Notes: generated by a model not told the origin, from the letters alone. Positions 6,668 to 13,955 are shown, counted from the first letter of the stretch. The stretch is DNA of 17,958 nucleotides from Bacteroides intestinalis (GCF_902364365.1 NZ_CABJDN010000006.1:468912-486869), one strand, 5' to 3'. Translations and numbers: made by a program.

Positions 6668-8245
6668 ATGTGTATGAGCAGCAAGATTTATCCTATTGGT
6701 ATTCAGAATTTCGAAAGTCTTCGTAGAGATAACTATTTCTATATAGATAAAACGGCTTTGATTTATCAAATGGTGAAGACGGGACGTTATTATTTCCTGA
6801 GCCGTCCGCGTCGTTTCGGAAAGAGTTTGCTGATTTCTACCCTCGAAGCCTATTTCCTGGGGAAGAAGGAACTGTTCACCGGGTTGGCGATGGAAAAGTT
6901 GGAAAAGGACTGGATAGAATATCCTATCCTGCATCTTGACCTCAATATTGAAAAGTATGATACTCCCGAAAGTCTTAATAACATTCTGGAGAAGTCACTG
7001 GCCAAATGGGAAGAACTCTACGGTGCTAATCCGTCCGAGCGTTCCCTTTCATTGCGTTTTGCGGGAATTATTGAGCGCGCTTATCAACAGACGGGGCAAC
7101 GTGTCGTCATCCTTGTGGACGAGTATGATAAACCTATGTTGCAAGCCATCGGCAATGAAGCCTTGCAACGTGAGTTCCGCAACATGCTGAAACCCTTTTA
7201 CGGGGTATTGAAGACTTTGGACGGCTGCATCAAGTTCGCTTTGCTGACGGGAGTTACGAAGTTTGGTAAGATAAGCGTATTCAGTGACTTGAATAATCTG
7301 AATGATATTTCTATGTACGAACCGTTTGTCTCTATCTGTGGAATGACGGAGCGGGAAATACATGAGAATCTGAAAGAAGAATTGTATGAGCTGGCCACCG
7401 CACAAAAGATGACTTACGAGCAAGCTGCAGCCGAACTGAAAGAGTGTTACGATGGTTACCATTTCGTTGAGAATACGGAAGGCATCTATAATCCTTTCAG
7501 CGTGCTGAACACTTTCTATAAGATGAAGTTCGGTAGTTACTGGTTTGAGACAGGTACGCCTACCTATCTCGTGGAATTGTTGCAACGTAGTCATTACGAT
7601 TTGGAACGTATGGCACACGTACAGACTGATGCCGATGTTCTGAATAGTATCTATGGTGATGAAGACCCCATTCCTATGATTTTTCAGAGTGGGTATCTCA
7701 CCATAAAAGGGTACGACAAGGAATTCGGCCTTTATCGTCTCGGTTTCCCGAATAGGGAGGTAGAAGAAGGTTTCATCAAGTTTTTGGTACCTTTCTATAC
7801 CCGGCTCAGTAAAGTAGAGGCTCCTTTTGAGATACAAAAGTTCGTGAAGGAGTTGCGTGCCGGAGACGTTGACTCTTTCTTCAGCCGTCTTCGCAGTTTC
7901 TTTGCGGATACCCCTTACGAGCTGGTGAGTGACTTGGAGTTGCACTATCAGAATGTGCTTTTCATCATTTACAAACTGTTGGGGTTCTACGTCAATGCAG
8001 AGCGCCACACTTCGGACGGGCGCATTGACCTGGTGTTGCAGACGGACCGTTTCATCTATGTGATGGAATTCAAGCTGGACGGCACCGCCGAGGAGGCCAT
8101 GGCGCAGATTAACGAGAAAGGCTATGCACAGCCTTTCGAGAAGGACGGCCGGCAGTTGTTTAAGATTGGTGTCAATTTCAGTAACAAGACGCGGAATATT
8201 GAGAAGTGGATTGTAGAGAAAGTATCTTTGTCTCATCCTATTTAA
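6668..8245 (+). CDS. AAA-ATPase / PD-(D/E)XK nuclease fusion protein (copy 2)
   Basis: This 525-residue paralog of the protein at 2331-3893 has the same architecture: KIYPIGIQNF, P-loop-like RPRRFGKSLL, Walker B VILVDEYDKP, and C-terminal GRIDLV plus MEFKLD nuclease residues. The last part of the gene is nearly identical to copy 1 at DNA level, and the promoter and first codons are fully identical. In contrast, about 65 residues between the two Walker motifs (starting EYPILHLDLNIEKYDTP) share only scattered residues with copy 1. The C-terminus ends VEKVSLSHPI instead of VEKRS. Its position after lipoprotein gene 2 mirrors copy 1 after gene 1, which points to a duplicated lipoprotein-plus-ATPase cassette. 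Start ambiguity is the same (ATG 6668 or 6674). The substrate is unknown. Confidence 0.85.
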   Translation: MCMSSKIYPIGIQNFESLRRDNYFYIDKTALIYQMVKTGRYYFLSRPRRFGKSLLISTLEAYFLGKKELFTGLAMEKLEKDWIEYPILHLDLNIEKYDTPESLNNILEKSLAKWEELYGANPSERSLSLRFAGIIERAYQQTGQRVVILVDEYDKPMLQAIGNEALQREFRNMLKPFYGVLKTLDGCIKFALLTGVTKFGKISVFSDLNNLNDISMYEPFVSICGMTEREIHENLKEELYELATAQKMTYEQAAAELKECYDGYHFVENTEGIYNPFSVLNTFYKMKFGSYWFETGTPTYLVELLQRSHYDLERMAHVQTDADVLNSIYGDEDPIPMIFQSGYLTIKGYDKEFGLYRLGFPNREVEEGFIKFLVPFYTRLSKVEAPFEIQKFVKELRAGDVDSFFSRLRSFFADTPYELVSDLELHYQNVLFIIYKLLGFYVNAERHTSDGRIDLVLQTDRFIYVMEFKLDGTAEEAMAQINEKGYAQPFEKDGRQLFKIGVNFSNKTRNIEKWIVEKVSLSHPI

Positions 8246-8285
8246 TATACGAGGAAAGGGAGTTAAAATAAATATTTATTCACCG

Positions 8286-8316
8286 TTTGATATTCAACAT
8301 TTTCCTGTTACCTTTG
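8286..8316 (+). promoter_or_regulatory. Bacteroides-type promoter of the Rpn-like/DUF3791/DUF3990 operon
   Basis: TTTG (8286-8289), a 19-bp spacer and TACCTTTG (8309-8316) match the consensus and spacing. Transcription should begin near 8322, so the ATG at 8322 would be nearly leaderless; this supports the downstream ATG at 8355, which has a good ribosome binding site. Confidence 0.8.
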
Positions 8317-8354
8317 TTGACATGAAAACAAAACAAGGGAAAGGAGACGAACTG

Positions 8355-9233
8355 ATGGCAGGTAATTATATTCGTTTCGATTGGGCTATGAAGCGCTTGT
8401 TGCGCAATAAAGCCAATTGGGGAGTACTGGAGGGATTCTTGACTACTCTTTTAAAAGAAAATATAACGATATTGAATACCTTGGAGACCGAACGGAACAT
8501 GGATGATGATATATGCGAGAGGTTTCGAGTCAATTTGTTAGTTGAAAATTCAGAAGGAGAACATATCTTAGTTGAGATACAAAACAATAATGAGTATGCT
8601 TATTATCAACGAATACTTTTCGGATTATCCCAAAAACTGACGGAATATATCAATCGCGGCGAAGGATATGATAAGGTGCGTAAGGTGTACAGTGTCAATA
8701 TCGTATATTTCTCTTTAGGTAATGGAAAGGATATTGTATATCATGGTAAAACGGAGTTTCGTGGTATCCATGAAGGAGATATTCTGGAACTGACGCCTTT
8801 CCAGAAACAGACTTTCAGTGTCGATACTGTCAGTCAGCTTTATCCTGAATATTATATTTTGAAGGTGAATGATTTCAATCAGGTTGCCAAAAGCCCGTTA
8901 GAGGAATGGATTCATTATTTGAATACAGGCGATATTCCCGACAGCGCTACCGCTCCCGGTTTGGAGGAGGTTCGTGAACACCTGAAGATAGACAGGATGA
9001 CAAAAGATGAGTTGAAAGCCTATTATCGGCATTTGGATAATATTGTCATTCTCCGTGATAACATCTATACTGAACGTGCAGAAGGTCGTGCAGAAGGTCG
9101 GGCGGCAGGACGTGAAGAAGGACGTGAAGAAGAGCGTTTGGCTAATGCCCGTAAAATGAAAGCAGAAGGTTTGGATTGTGAATTAATCTCTAAGATTACC
9201 GGTCTGACAGTTGAAGAGATTGCTGTATTATAA
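8355..9233 (+). CDS. Rpn/PD-(D/E)XK nuclease-family transposase-like protein
   Basis: This 292-residue protein belongs to the PD-(D/E)XK nuclease family transposase group (Rpn-like recombination-promoting nucleases). It opens with YIRFDWAMKRLLRNKANWGVLEGFL, the usual family start. The start was placed at ATG 8355 because AAGGAG (8341-8346) lies 8 nt upstream and the promoter would begin transcription at about 8322; the upstream ATG 8322 would add 11 atypical residues. The nuclease core is RVNLLVENSEGEHILVEIQ: the ExQ half of the motif is present, but the position usually occupied by catalytic Asp (RVD in relatives I recall) is Asn here, so activity may be reduced. The C-terminus has an Arg/Gly/Glu/Ala-rich low-complexity stretch (about nt 9078-9140), then LISKITGLTVEEIAVL, a typical tail. 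It heads a probable three-gene operon. Confidence 0.85.
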   Translation: MAGNYIRFDWAMKRLLRNKANWGVLEGFLTTLLKENITILNTLETERNMDDDICERFRVNLLVENSEGEHILVEIQNNNEYAYYQRILFGLSQKLTEYINRGEGYDKVRKVYSVNIVYFSLGNGKDIVYHGKTEFRGIHEGDILELTPFQKQTFSVDTVSQLYPEYYILKVNDFNQVAKSPLEEWIHYLNTGDIPDSATAPGLEEVREHLKIDRMTKDELKAYYRHLDNIVILRDNIYTERAEGRAEGRAAGREEGREEERLANARKMKAEGLDCELISKITGLTVEEIAVL

Positions 9234-9279
9234 AGCATTTATTTTTTACCTGTTGATAGAATCAGTTCATTAATAGAGC

Positions 9280-9555
9280 ATGAAAGAAGAAGATAAGTTA
9301 CTTGAGTTTATCATCTTTTGCGTTGAAAGTACGGCTGTCCGGTTGGGGCGTTGCGGTTCGGAAGTCTATCGTAAATTGAAAGCGACAGGTGCGCTGGAGA
9401 ATTATGTGAAGTCACATTACGACACTTTGCATACGCAAGGAGAAACGTATATTGTCGATTCTTTGTTGGAATATGTTTTTTACCGTGATGCGCAGTGGTT
9501 GCCCGAGGGGTATGTACCCTATAATCAGATGGCGGAAGGAGGTGAGAGATGCTGA
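9280..9555 (+). CDS. DUF3791 domain protein
   Basis: A 91-residue protein whose core (LLEFIIFCVESTAVRLG...EVYRKLKATGALENYV...YDTLHTQGETYIVDSLLEYV) fits the DUF3791 pattern as I recall it. No signal peptide or membrane segment is visible. It overlaps the DUF3990 gene by 7 bp, so the two are probably translationally coupled. DUF3791 and DUF3990 proteins are often neighbours in Bacteroidales and Firmicutes. One possibility is that DUF3791 is the antitoxin-like or regulatory partner of a DUF3990 enzyme; that is inference. Confidence 0.8.
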   Translation: MKEEDKLLEFIIFCVESTAVRLGRCGSEVYRKLKATGALENYVKSHYDTLHTQGETYIVDSLLEYVFYRDAQWLPEGYVPYNQMAEGGERC

Positions 9556-10283
9556 CCGTATACCATGGTTCGGTTTGTCCGGTAGAGAATCCGTTGGCAG
9601 GTGTATGCCGTCCGAACCTTGATTTCGGTGTAGGATTTTACGTTACTGATATTCGTGCTCAGGCAGAACGTTGGGCATTGCGTGTAGCTGATATACGCGA
9701 TCATTCCGCAGCCTGGCTCAGTGTATATCAGTTGGATATGGATGCGGTGATGGCAGATACCGGATACCGCTGCTTGCACTTCGAGGCGTATGATGCTGCC
9801 TGGCTTGATTTTGTGACAGCCTGCCGTAGCGGGCACACATTGTGGCAGGAGTATGATTTGATTGAAGGCGGCATTGCAGATGATCGGGTGGTACGTGTCA
9901 TTGATTTATATTTGAGGGGCGACTATACACGTGAAGAAGCATTAATGCGCCTTATACATCAGGAACCGAATAATCAAATTTGCATTGTGAATCAGGAGAT
10001 CATCAATCGTCATTTGCATTTTGTCGAGAAAGTCCGGTTAGTGACTGGAGTGTCAGAATCTCCGGCACCTTATGCAAACCCGGCTTTGCAAGCTAAATAT
10101 CTGTCTATCGTAGAACGGCTGATTTCTGTCCTGAACCTTTCTCAGGAACAGGCGCTTGATGTTTTCTACGGGAGTGACACGTATACTTATTTATCACAAC
10201 GGAGAGGAGATTTGCATTTGATGAGTTCGGCTTATCTGACGGATGAGATTGTAATTGAGTTGCAGAGAAAGCAAGGAAGTTAA
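9549..10283 (+). CDS. DUF3990 domain protein (possible ADP-ribosyltransferase-fold enzyme)
   Basis: This 244-residue protein has the DUF3990 signature: VYHGS at residues 4-8, then LDFGVGFYVTDIRAQAERWA (about 24-43) and W..F...R further on. My recollection is that DUF3990 belongs to the ADP-ribosyltransferase-like superfamily; the His of YHGS and the Tyr of GFYVT fit the first two positions of an H-Y-x catalytic triad, but this is not proven here. The C-terminal 70 residues (LSIVERLISVLNLSQEQALDVFYGS...LHLMSSAYLTDEIVIELQ) resemble a DUF3791-like helical module fused to the enzyme domain. The gene starts inside the end of the DUF3791 gene (7-bp overlap). NAD-dependent modification of a target, with DUF3791 as partner, is a working idea. 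Confidence 0.75.
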   Translation: MLTVYHGSVCPVENPLAGVCRPNLDFGVGFYVTDIRAQAERWALRVADIRDHSAAWLSVYQLDMDAVMADTGYRCLHFEAYDAAWLDFVTACRSGHTLWQEYDLIEGGIADDRVVRVIDLYLRGDYTREEALMRLIHQEPNNQICIVNQEIINRHLHFVEKVRLVTGVSESPAPYANPALQAKYLSIVERLISVLNLSQEQALDVFYGSDTYTYLSQRRGDLHLMSSAYLTDEIVIELQRKQGS

Positions 10284-10358
10284 AATTTGAAGAAATAGTG
10301 GGAAAGCCTGTTTTGGTGAACCGATAATTCAGGTAGTTAGATTATAAGATATTGTTTT

Positions 10359-10406
10359 CCGTCCCGCCCCGTGCACAGAAGTGCATGAGGCGGGACGGCT
10401 TGTTTT
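10359..10406 (+). terminator. Conserved hairpin with T-rich tail upstream of lipoprotein gene 3
   Basis: The same 40-nt structure as 3939-3978: outer stem 10359-10368 with 10389-10398, inner stem 10371-10376 with 10381-10386, loop agaa, then cTTGTTTTT. The only change within the stem-loop (A to G at 10371) turns an A-U pair into a G-U pair, so the fold is kept. It probably terminates the DUF3990 operon and may also attenuate read-through into the lipoprotein gene. Confidence 0.75.
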
Positions 10407-10455
10407 TCGATATTCCGGATCGCCTGCGCTGTATGCAGGAATGAAGAATAAAAAT

Positions 10456-10532
10456 AGATGGTCTGTTTATGCAGAACAGACTATCTGTAACAGTGAAACG
10501 GATGGTCTGTTTGTCGTGAATAGACCGTCTGT
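10456..10532 (+). promoter_or_regulatory. Two tandem leader hairpins upstream of lipoprotein gene 3
   Basis: Hairpin 1 pairs 10456-10467 with 10475-10486 (12 bp, one G-U). Hairpin 2 pairs 10498-10511 with 10519-10532 (14 bp, three G-U). The two are diverged copies of each other (gatggtctgttt...agac.rtctgt). All mismatches are G-U in the + strand transcript, which points to selection on RNA structure. They end 40 nt before the start codon. Gene 2 has no equivalent. Confidence 0.6.
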
Positions 10533-10571
10533 TTTGGAGATAATGAACTATTTTCTAAAATTGATATAAAT

Positions 10572-12983
10572 ATGAAACGAATGAAATTAGGAAGTATTTT
10601 TACTATGTTTTTAGGGCTGGTTGCACTTATGAGTGGGCTGGCCGGATGTGAGGATAAGATAACCGAGGGGGAAATCCCGGTGGATAATGAGAAACTGGTG
10701 ACGGTGCCGCTGGCATTCGATTTCGCTCCCGAAACCGACGGATATGAAATCGCCTCGGGCTCGCCTCGGGCTCGCCTCGGGCTCGCCTCGGGCTCGCCTC
10801 GGGCTCGCGCTGAAGGCGGTATAACCGCCTTCAGCGCGAGCCTGTGCCCCCAAGTATTAACCCGTGATGTTACCGAACTCACTCCGGATGCCTTATATAA
10901 CCTGGAGATCAGGCAGTACAACTCCGCAGGTACATACTTGGCAGGTACGACTTTTGCGCAAGCCACCATCGGCACAGCCCTGGATGTAACACTGCAGGTA
11001 AGTGACGACTGCCAACTGGTGATCGTGGCACGCGGAGACGGTAAAACAGTTAAAACTGAATTGGGAACCAGAACCTTACAGAAAGTGCAGGAAAATATAA
11101 CCGCTGACTCTACAGTGATTAGCCGGATAGACCCGACGGACCAGTCAAGCATGAACAAGATGCCCTATGTACTTCATCTGAAACATGTGAAAGTGGTGCA
11201 GGAATCAGGCAAGTACATCATCCAGAGTATTGATGGAGCTTATGACGTCCGCCTCCGACTGGAACGTCTGGCAACCCGTCTTACAGTGAAATGGACCTAT
11301 ACCGTCAGTGATTTTGATATGAAGCAGATTTTGATTCAGAGCGTACCTTTGGGATATACCGTGGTAGATGCACCGGATGAAAACGACGGTACCTATCCGT
11401 CTCTTATCCAGCAGTTCACTACGATTGAAGTTCCTTCGGCGGGTAACAGTGGCACTTATTCTTGCTGGATTCCTGCCAATGCGCGTGGCAATTCTTCTGC
11501 TGCTACTTCGGAGATACTACGCACGAAAGCCAATGCACCCCAGGGAAGTGCTTTTGTGAATTTTGTGGCAGTGAACAAAACAGATATGAAGAAGAAATTG
11601 GACTATCGTGTTTATCTGGGTGGCAGGGAAGCATCGGATTTCAATGTTTTTGGTAACACCAATTACAATTATACCGTGAATTTCAATCATACAGGTATTC
11701 CTGCAAATGACGGACGAGTAACGTATATCGACCCTATACCGGCCTCCCAAAATAACAATAATCTTATCCCCACTGCCAATTGCTTCATGGTTACACCGGG
11801 TGCTGCGTTCTGCTTCGATCCGTTTTCGTTTCAGCAGGGTGGGAACTCTGTAACGAATGACAAACTGGTGGAGTGGTGCAGTAGTTCCGGGATAAAATCC
11901 GTGAAATTACTTTGGCAGACTAAGGAAAACGGTGATGTGGGTGATCCTGTAATGGGCATTGCCAACAGTGACGACGACCATACCAACATTGTGGATATAA
12001 AGCGTACGGACGGTTCATCCATAACACTGGTTCCCGCCAATGGAGTGGGGCAGTGCCTTATTTACTGTCGCGCAGCAGCCAACACATCTGGCGGAAGTGG
12101 TGTGATTGCCGCTTACGACGGGGAAAATGGTACGGGAAATATCCTTTGGAGCTGGCATGTGTGGGTGACGGATTATCATCCCGATGCCTCGGGAACCGAA
12201 ACGGTGCTGACACCGGAGACGAAGCGGAAGTTGAAATTGGTACCGGCCAGTTCTTCTGACGGTACTACTGCCGCTATTATGATGGATCGGAATTTGGGCG
12301 CATACGAGGCAGCTTTCGACGCCATTCCGAAAGATATGCTGACAATGTCCCGCAACAATGGCTTTCACTTTCAGAAGGGGCGTAAAGACCCATTCCCAAG
12401 TAGCTATACGACGCAGAAACTACCCATTGTCTATAAGTTTACGCTCAGTGCGGACGCTCCACCCAAGCATATCATGAACAGGTATAAACCGGATGGTTTT
12501 CATGCGGTGGTCCCCCAATCCATTGGAAGCGGGGCGGTTTCACTGCAAACAGCTTACCGGAATCCGGCTTCCATTGCTGGAAATGGGGGGTATCAATGGT
12601 GTACGGACAACCCTCTTCCTTTATGGGGCACTACCAAGACTATTCATGATCCATGTCCTGCCGGCTGGCGGGTTCCTCAGAAAAGCGAGCTTACTGTTCT
12701 GGTAAATCGTAATGCAACTGTGATTCCTACAAGTGCGCAAAATGATGGTGGAATATTGCTTAAATATGATGATACAGGTAATAAGTTTTATGTGCGGTTT
12801 ACAGGTTATCCACCTGCTATATATCAATTGAACAATGTGGGAGTGGTGGGATATGTCTCTGCAATAGAGAGATCGTCTGTTTTTAATGTAAATGGGAGCA
12901 ATGGTAATTTAAAACCGACAATAGGTGAATTACGAGATTATGACGCCCACACCACCCGTTGTGTACAGGAAAAAATAGAATAA
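10572..12983 (+). CDS. Fimbrillin-like surface lipoprotein, DUF4906/FISUMP type (paralog 3, complete, frame-ON)
   Basis: This 803-residue protein is the complete reference for the family in this window. The signal peptide MKRMKLGSIFTMFLGLVALM ends in lipobox GLAGC (Cys about 26), followed by acidic EDKITEGE, compatible with outer-membrane surface lipoprotein export in Bacteroidetes. After DFAPETDGY comes a low-complexity stretch (ASGSPRARLGL...) made by five 11-bp repeats, then the palindrome-encoded RAEGGITAFSASL. The main body follows: YNLEIRQYN, VVDAPDENDGTYPS, SCWIPANARG, VTYIDPIPAS and ANCFMVTPGAAFCFDPF (about residue 402). The FISUMP-like C-terminus has MMDRNLGAYE (about 570), HFQKGRKDPFPSSYTT, DPCPAGWRVP (about 693) and TRCVQEKIE. 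It is probably a surface adhesin or fimbrial subunit. With five copies the frame is open, so it is ON as sequenced; gain or loss of one copy would frameshift it. Confidence 0.9.
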   Translation: MKRMKLGSIFTMFLGLVALMSGLAGCEDKITEGEIPVDNEKLVTVPLAFDFAPETDGYEIASGSPRARLGLASGSPRARAEGGITAFSASLCPQVLTRDVTELTPDALYNLEIRQYNSAGTYLAGTTFAQATIGTALDVTLQVSDDCQLVIVARGDGKTVKTELGTRTLQKVQENITADSTVISRIDPTDQSSMNKMPYVLHLKHVKVVQESGKYIIQSIDGAYDVRLRLERLATRLTVKWTYTVSDFDMKQILIQSVPLGYTVVDAPDENDGTYPSLIQQFTTIEVPSAGNSGTYSCWIPANARGNSSAATSEILRTKANAPQGSAFVNFVAVNKTDMKKKLDYRVYLGGREASDFNVFGNTNYNYTVNFNHTGIPANDGRVTYIDPIPASQNNNNLIPTANCFMVTPGAAFCFDPFSFQQGGNSVTNDKLVEWCSSSGIKSVKLLWQTKENGDVGDPVMGIANSDDDHTNIVDIKRTDGSSITLVPANGVGQCLIYCRAAANTSGGSGVIAAYDGENGTGNILWSWHVWVTDYHPDASGTETVLTPETKRKLKLVPASSSDGTTAAIMMDRNLGAYEAAFDAIPKDMLTMSRNNGFHFQKGRKDPFPSSYTTQKLPIVYKFTLSADAPPKHIMNRYKPDGFHAVVPQSIGSGAVSLQTAYRNPASIAGNGGYQWCTDNPLPLWGTTKTIHDPCPAGWRVPQKSELTVLVNRNATVIPTSAQNDGGILLKYDDTGNKFYVRFTGYPPAIYQLNNVGVVGYVSAIERSSVFNVNGSNGNLKPTIGELRDYDAHTTRCVQEKIE
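10751..10805 (+). repeat. Tandem repeat, 5 x 11 bp, inside lipoprotein gene 3 (frame switch)
   Basis: Five perfect copies of cgcctcgggct, stop-free in all frames. Because 11 is not a multiple of 3, only n = 2, 5 or 8 keeps leader and body in one frame; n = 5 is present. It lies at the same protein position (after DGY) as the 13-bp array in gene 2 but has a different unit. It abuts the palindrome at 10802-10842. Confidence 0.95.
10802..10842 (+). repeat. Coding palindrome of paralog 3 (19-bp arms, 3-nt loop)
   Basis: 10802-10820 and 10824-10842 are perfect reverse complements around ata. The outer stem ggctcg/cgagcc is partly supplied by the last 11-bp repeat; since every repeat contains ggctcgc, the right arm could pair with any of several copies. 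It is translated as RAEGGITAFSASL. Confidence 0.95.
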
Positions 12984-13031
12984 GATTCCGCTTCAGCGGT
13001 GATTGAACTGCCTGATGTAAATCAGGGTGCG

Positions 13032-13094
13032 GAAGACGCAGAAGTACAGATGAATACAGGATAAATTGTATTCATTTGCACTCTCTGCGTCTTC
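13032..13094 (+). terminator. Long two-part hairpin after lipoprotein gene 3
   Basis: The outer stem is 13032-13042 with 13084-13094 (11 bp perfect); the inner stem is 13050-13058 with 13067-13075 (9 bp perfect). Downstream sequence is tgtgttttaaaa, a weak T tract. It sits 49 bp after the stop codon, so a terminator or mRNA 3' end stabiliser is likely. Confidence 0.6.
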
Positions 13095-13136
13095 TGTGTT
13101 TTAAAATACAAATTAATAACTAATAAAAAGAAAAGT

Positions 13137-13541
13137 ATGAACTTAATGACAAAAAAACTATTGGAAGAGAGGCTTGAACGTACCAAACAACGCTATGCCC
13201 GCCAACAGGAACGGATGGAAAATTTATTGTGCAGTATGCAGAATAATGCAGAGAATATCAGACAAATAGAATACGTGCTGGCCATGATGGAACATGTCAG
13301 GAAACAACGTCGCCGGCATCGCATTATTTCACGTACAGAAGTGAAAGAATTCTTTATATATGCTTCCCGTGCTTACGATCGTATCCAGCACCGTATGCAT
13401 ATACAACACCTCAATTATACCTATTTCTGTTATGTCATCTGTTCTCGCTATTTGTTTGAAAGTTGTTTGCATATTCCGAACCGCCGCTTTGTCAGTCCGG
13501 CTACAGTGATTTCTTATTTTAAGAAAGAACGGGGAAGGTGA
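13137..13541 (+). CDS. Basic coiled-coil protein of unknown function
   Basis: I do not recognise this 134-residue protein. Residues 5-50 are rich in Glu, Arg, Gln and Leu with heptad-like spacing (LLEERLERTKQRYARQQERM...), suggesting a coiled coil. A strongly basic patch follows (VRKQRRRHR, about 53-62), then an aromatic/Cys-rich half (YFCYVICSRYLFESCLHIP). There is no signal peptide or membrane span. The basic patch could bind nucleic acid. It sits alone between the lipoprotein terminator (13032-13094) and a promoter-like element at about 13567. The start ATG 13137 has an A-rich upstream sequence; an alternative in-frame ATG lies at 13146. Confidence 0.6.
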   Translation: MNLMTKKLLEERLERTKQRYARQQERMENLLCSMQNNAENIRQIEYVLAMMEHVRKQRRRHRIISRTEVKEFFIYASRAYDRIQHRMHIQHLNYTYFCYVICSRYLFESCLHIPNRRFVSPATVISYFKKERGR

Positions 13542-13566
13542 TACTCAACTTGTGAATATCGTATTT

Positions 13567-13594
13567 TTTGACTTTTTATTTCTTTGTAATTTTG
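13567..13594 (+). promoter_or_regulatory. Possible promoter of the DUF4248 gene
   Basis: TAATTTTG (13587-13594) fits TAnnTTTG. TTTG at 13567-13570 is 16 bp upstream, slightly closer than usual. It would give a leader of about 50 nt before ATG 13653. Confidence 0.5.
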
Positions 13595-13652
13595 CGCCCG
13601 ATATTTTTAAAAGACGGATGCATAGTCCGTACTAATTAATTTTTAAATTATA

Positions 13653-13925
13653 ATGAAAGAAAGAAATTTTGACTGGCTGCTTCAAGGCTGCCATCCTCTG
13701 TCCGAAGTGGCACAGGCGTATTATCCGTGTGAGTACAACAGTTCGTCCATCCGTTCGTTCCGAAAACATATTAAGGGGATACCGCAACTATATGCAGACT
13801 TGCTGGAGGCGGAGTACACCGATAAGGTCACCACACTGACCCCACTACAGATTGCGATAGTGATCCGGCATCTGGGTGTTCCCAATCAGGCGAAAGAGGA
13901 ACTCGAAAAGCCGCCGTTTAGTTGA
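13653..13925 (+). CDS. DUF4248 domain protein
   Basis: This 90-residue protein has the DUF4248 pattern: an HPLSEVAQAYYP segment (residues about 15-26), SSIRSFRKHIKGIPQLYADLLEAEY and a final LTPLQIAIVIRHLGVP. Members are small, probably winged-helix-like proteins found in many copies in Bacteroides, commonly next to dnaB/HU/amidase modules and capsule loci. Its role is unknown; a DNA-binding regulator is plausible from the helical, basic middle. It has its own promoter-like element and is followed by a clear terminator (13956-13985), so it is probably monocistronic. Confidence 0.8.
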   Translation: MKERNFDWLLQGCHPLSEVAQAYYPCEYNSSSIRSFRKHIKGIPQLYADLLEAEYTDKVTTLTPLQIAIVIRHLGVPNQAKEELEKPPFS

Positions 13926-13955
13926 GAAGGAGACTGGTCTCAATCTCCGGAAATG

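Noticed and set aside
8322..8354. ATG 8322 as start of the Rpn-like gene
   Set aside because: It coincides with the predicted transcription start and lacks a ribosome binding site, while ATG 8355 has AAGGAG at good spacing and fits the family N-terminus.
9078..9140. Tandem-like gaaggtcgtgca repeats in the Rpn-like gene as another phase switch
   Set aside because: The period is a multiple of 3 and the copies are imperfect; it encodes the Arg/Gly/Glu linker usual for this family, so length change would not alter frame.
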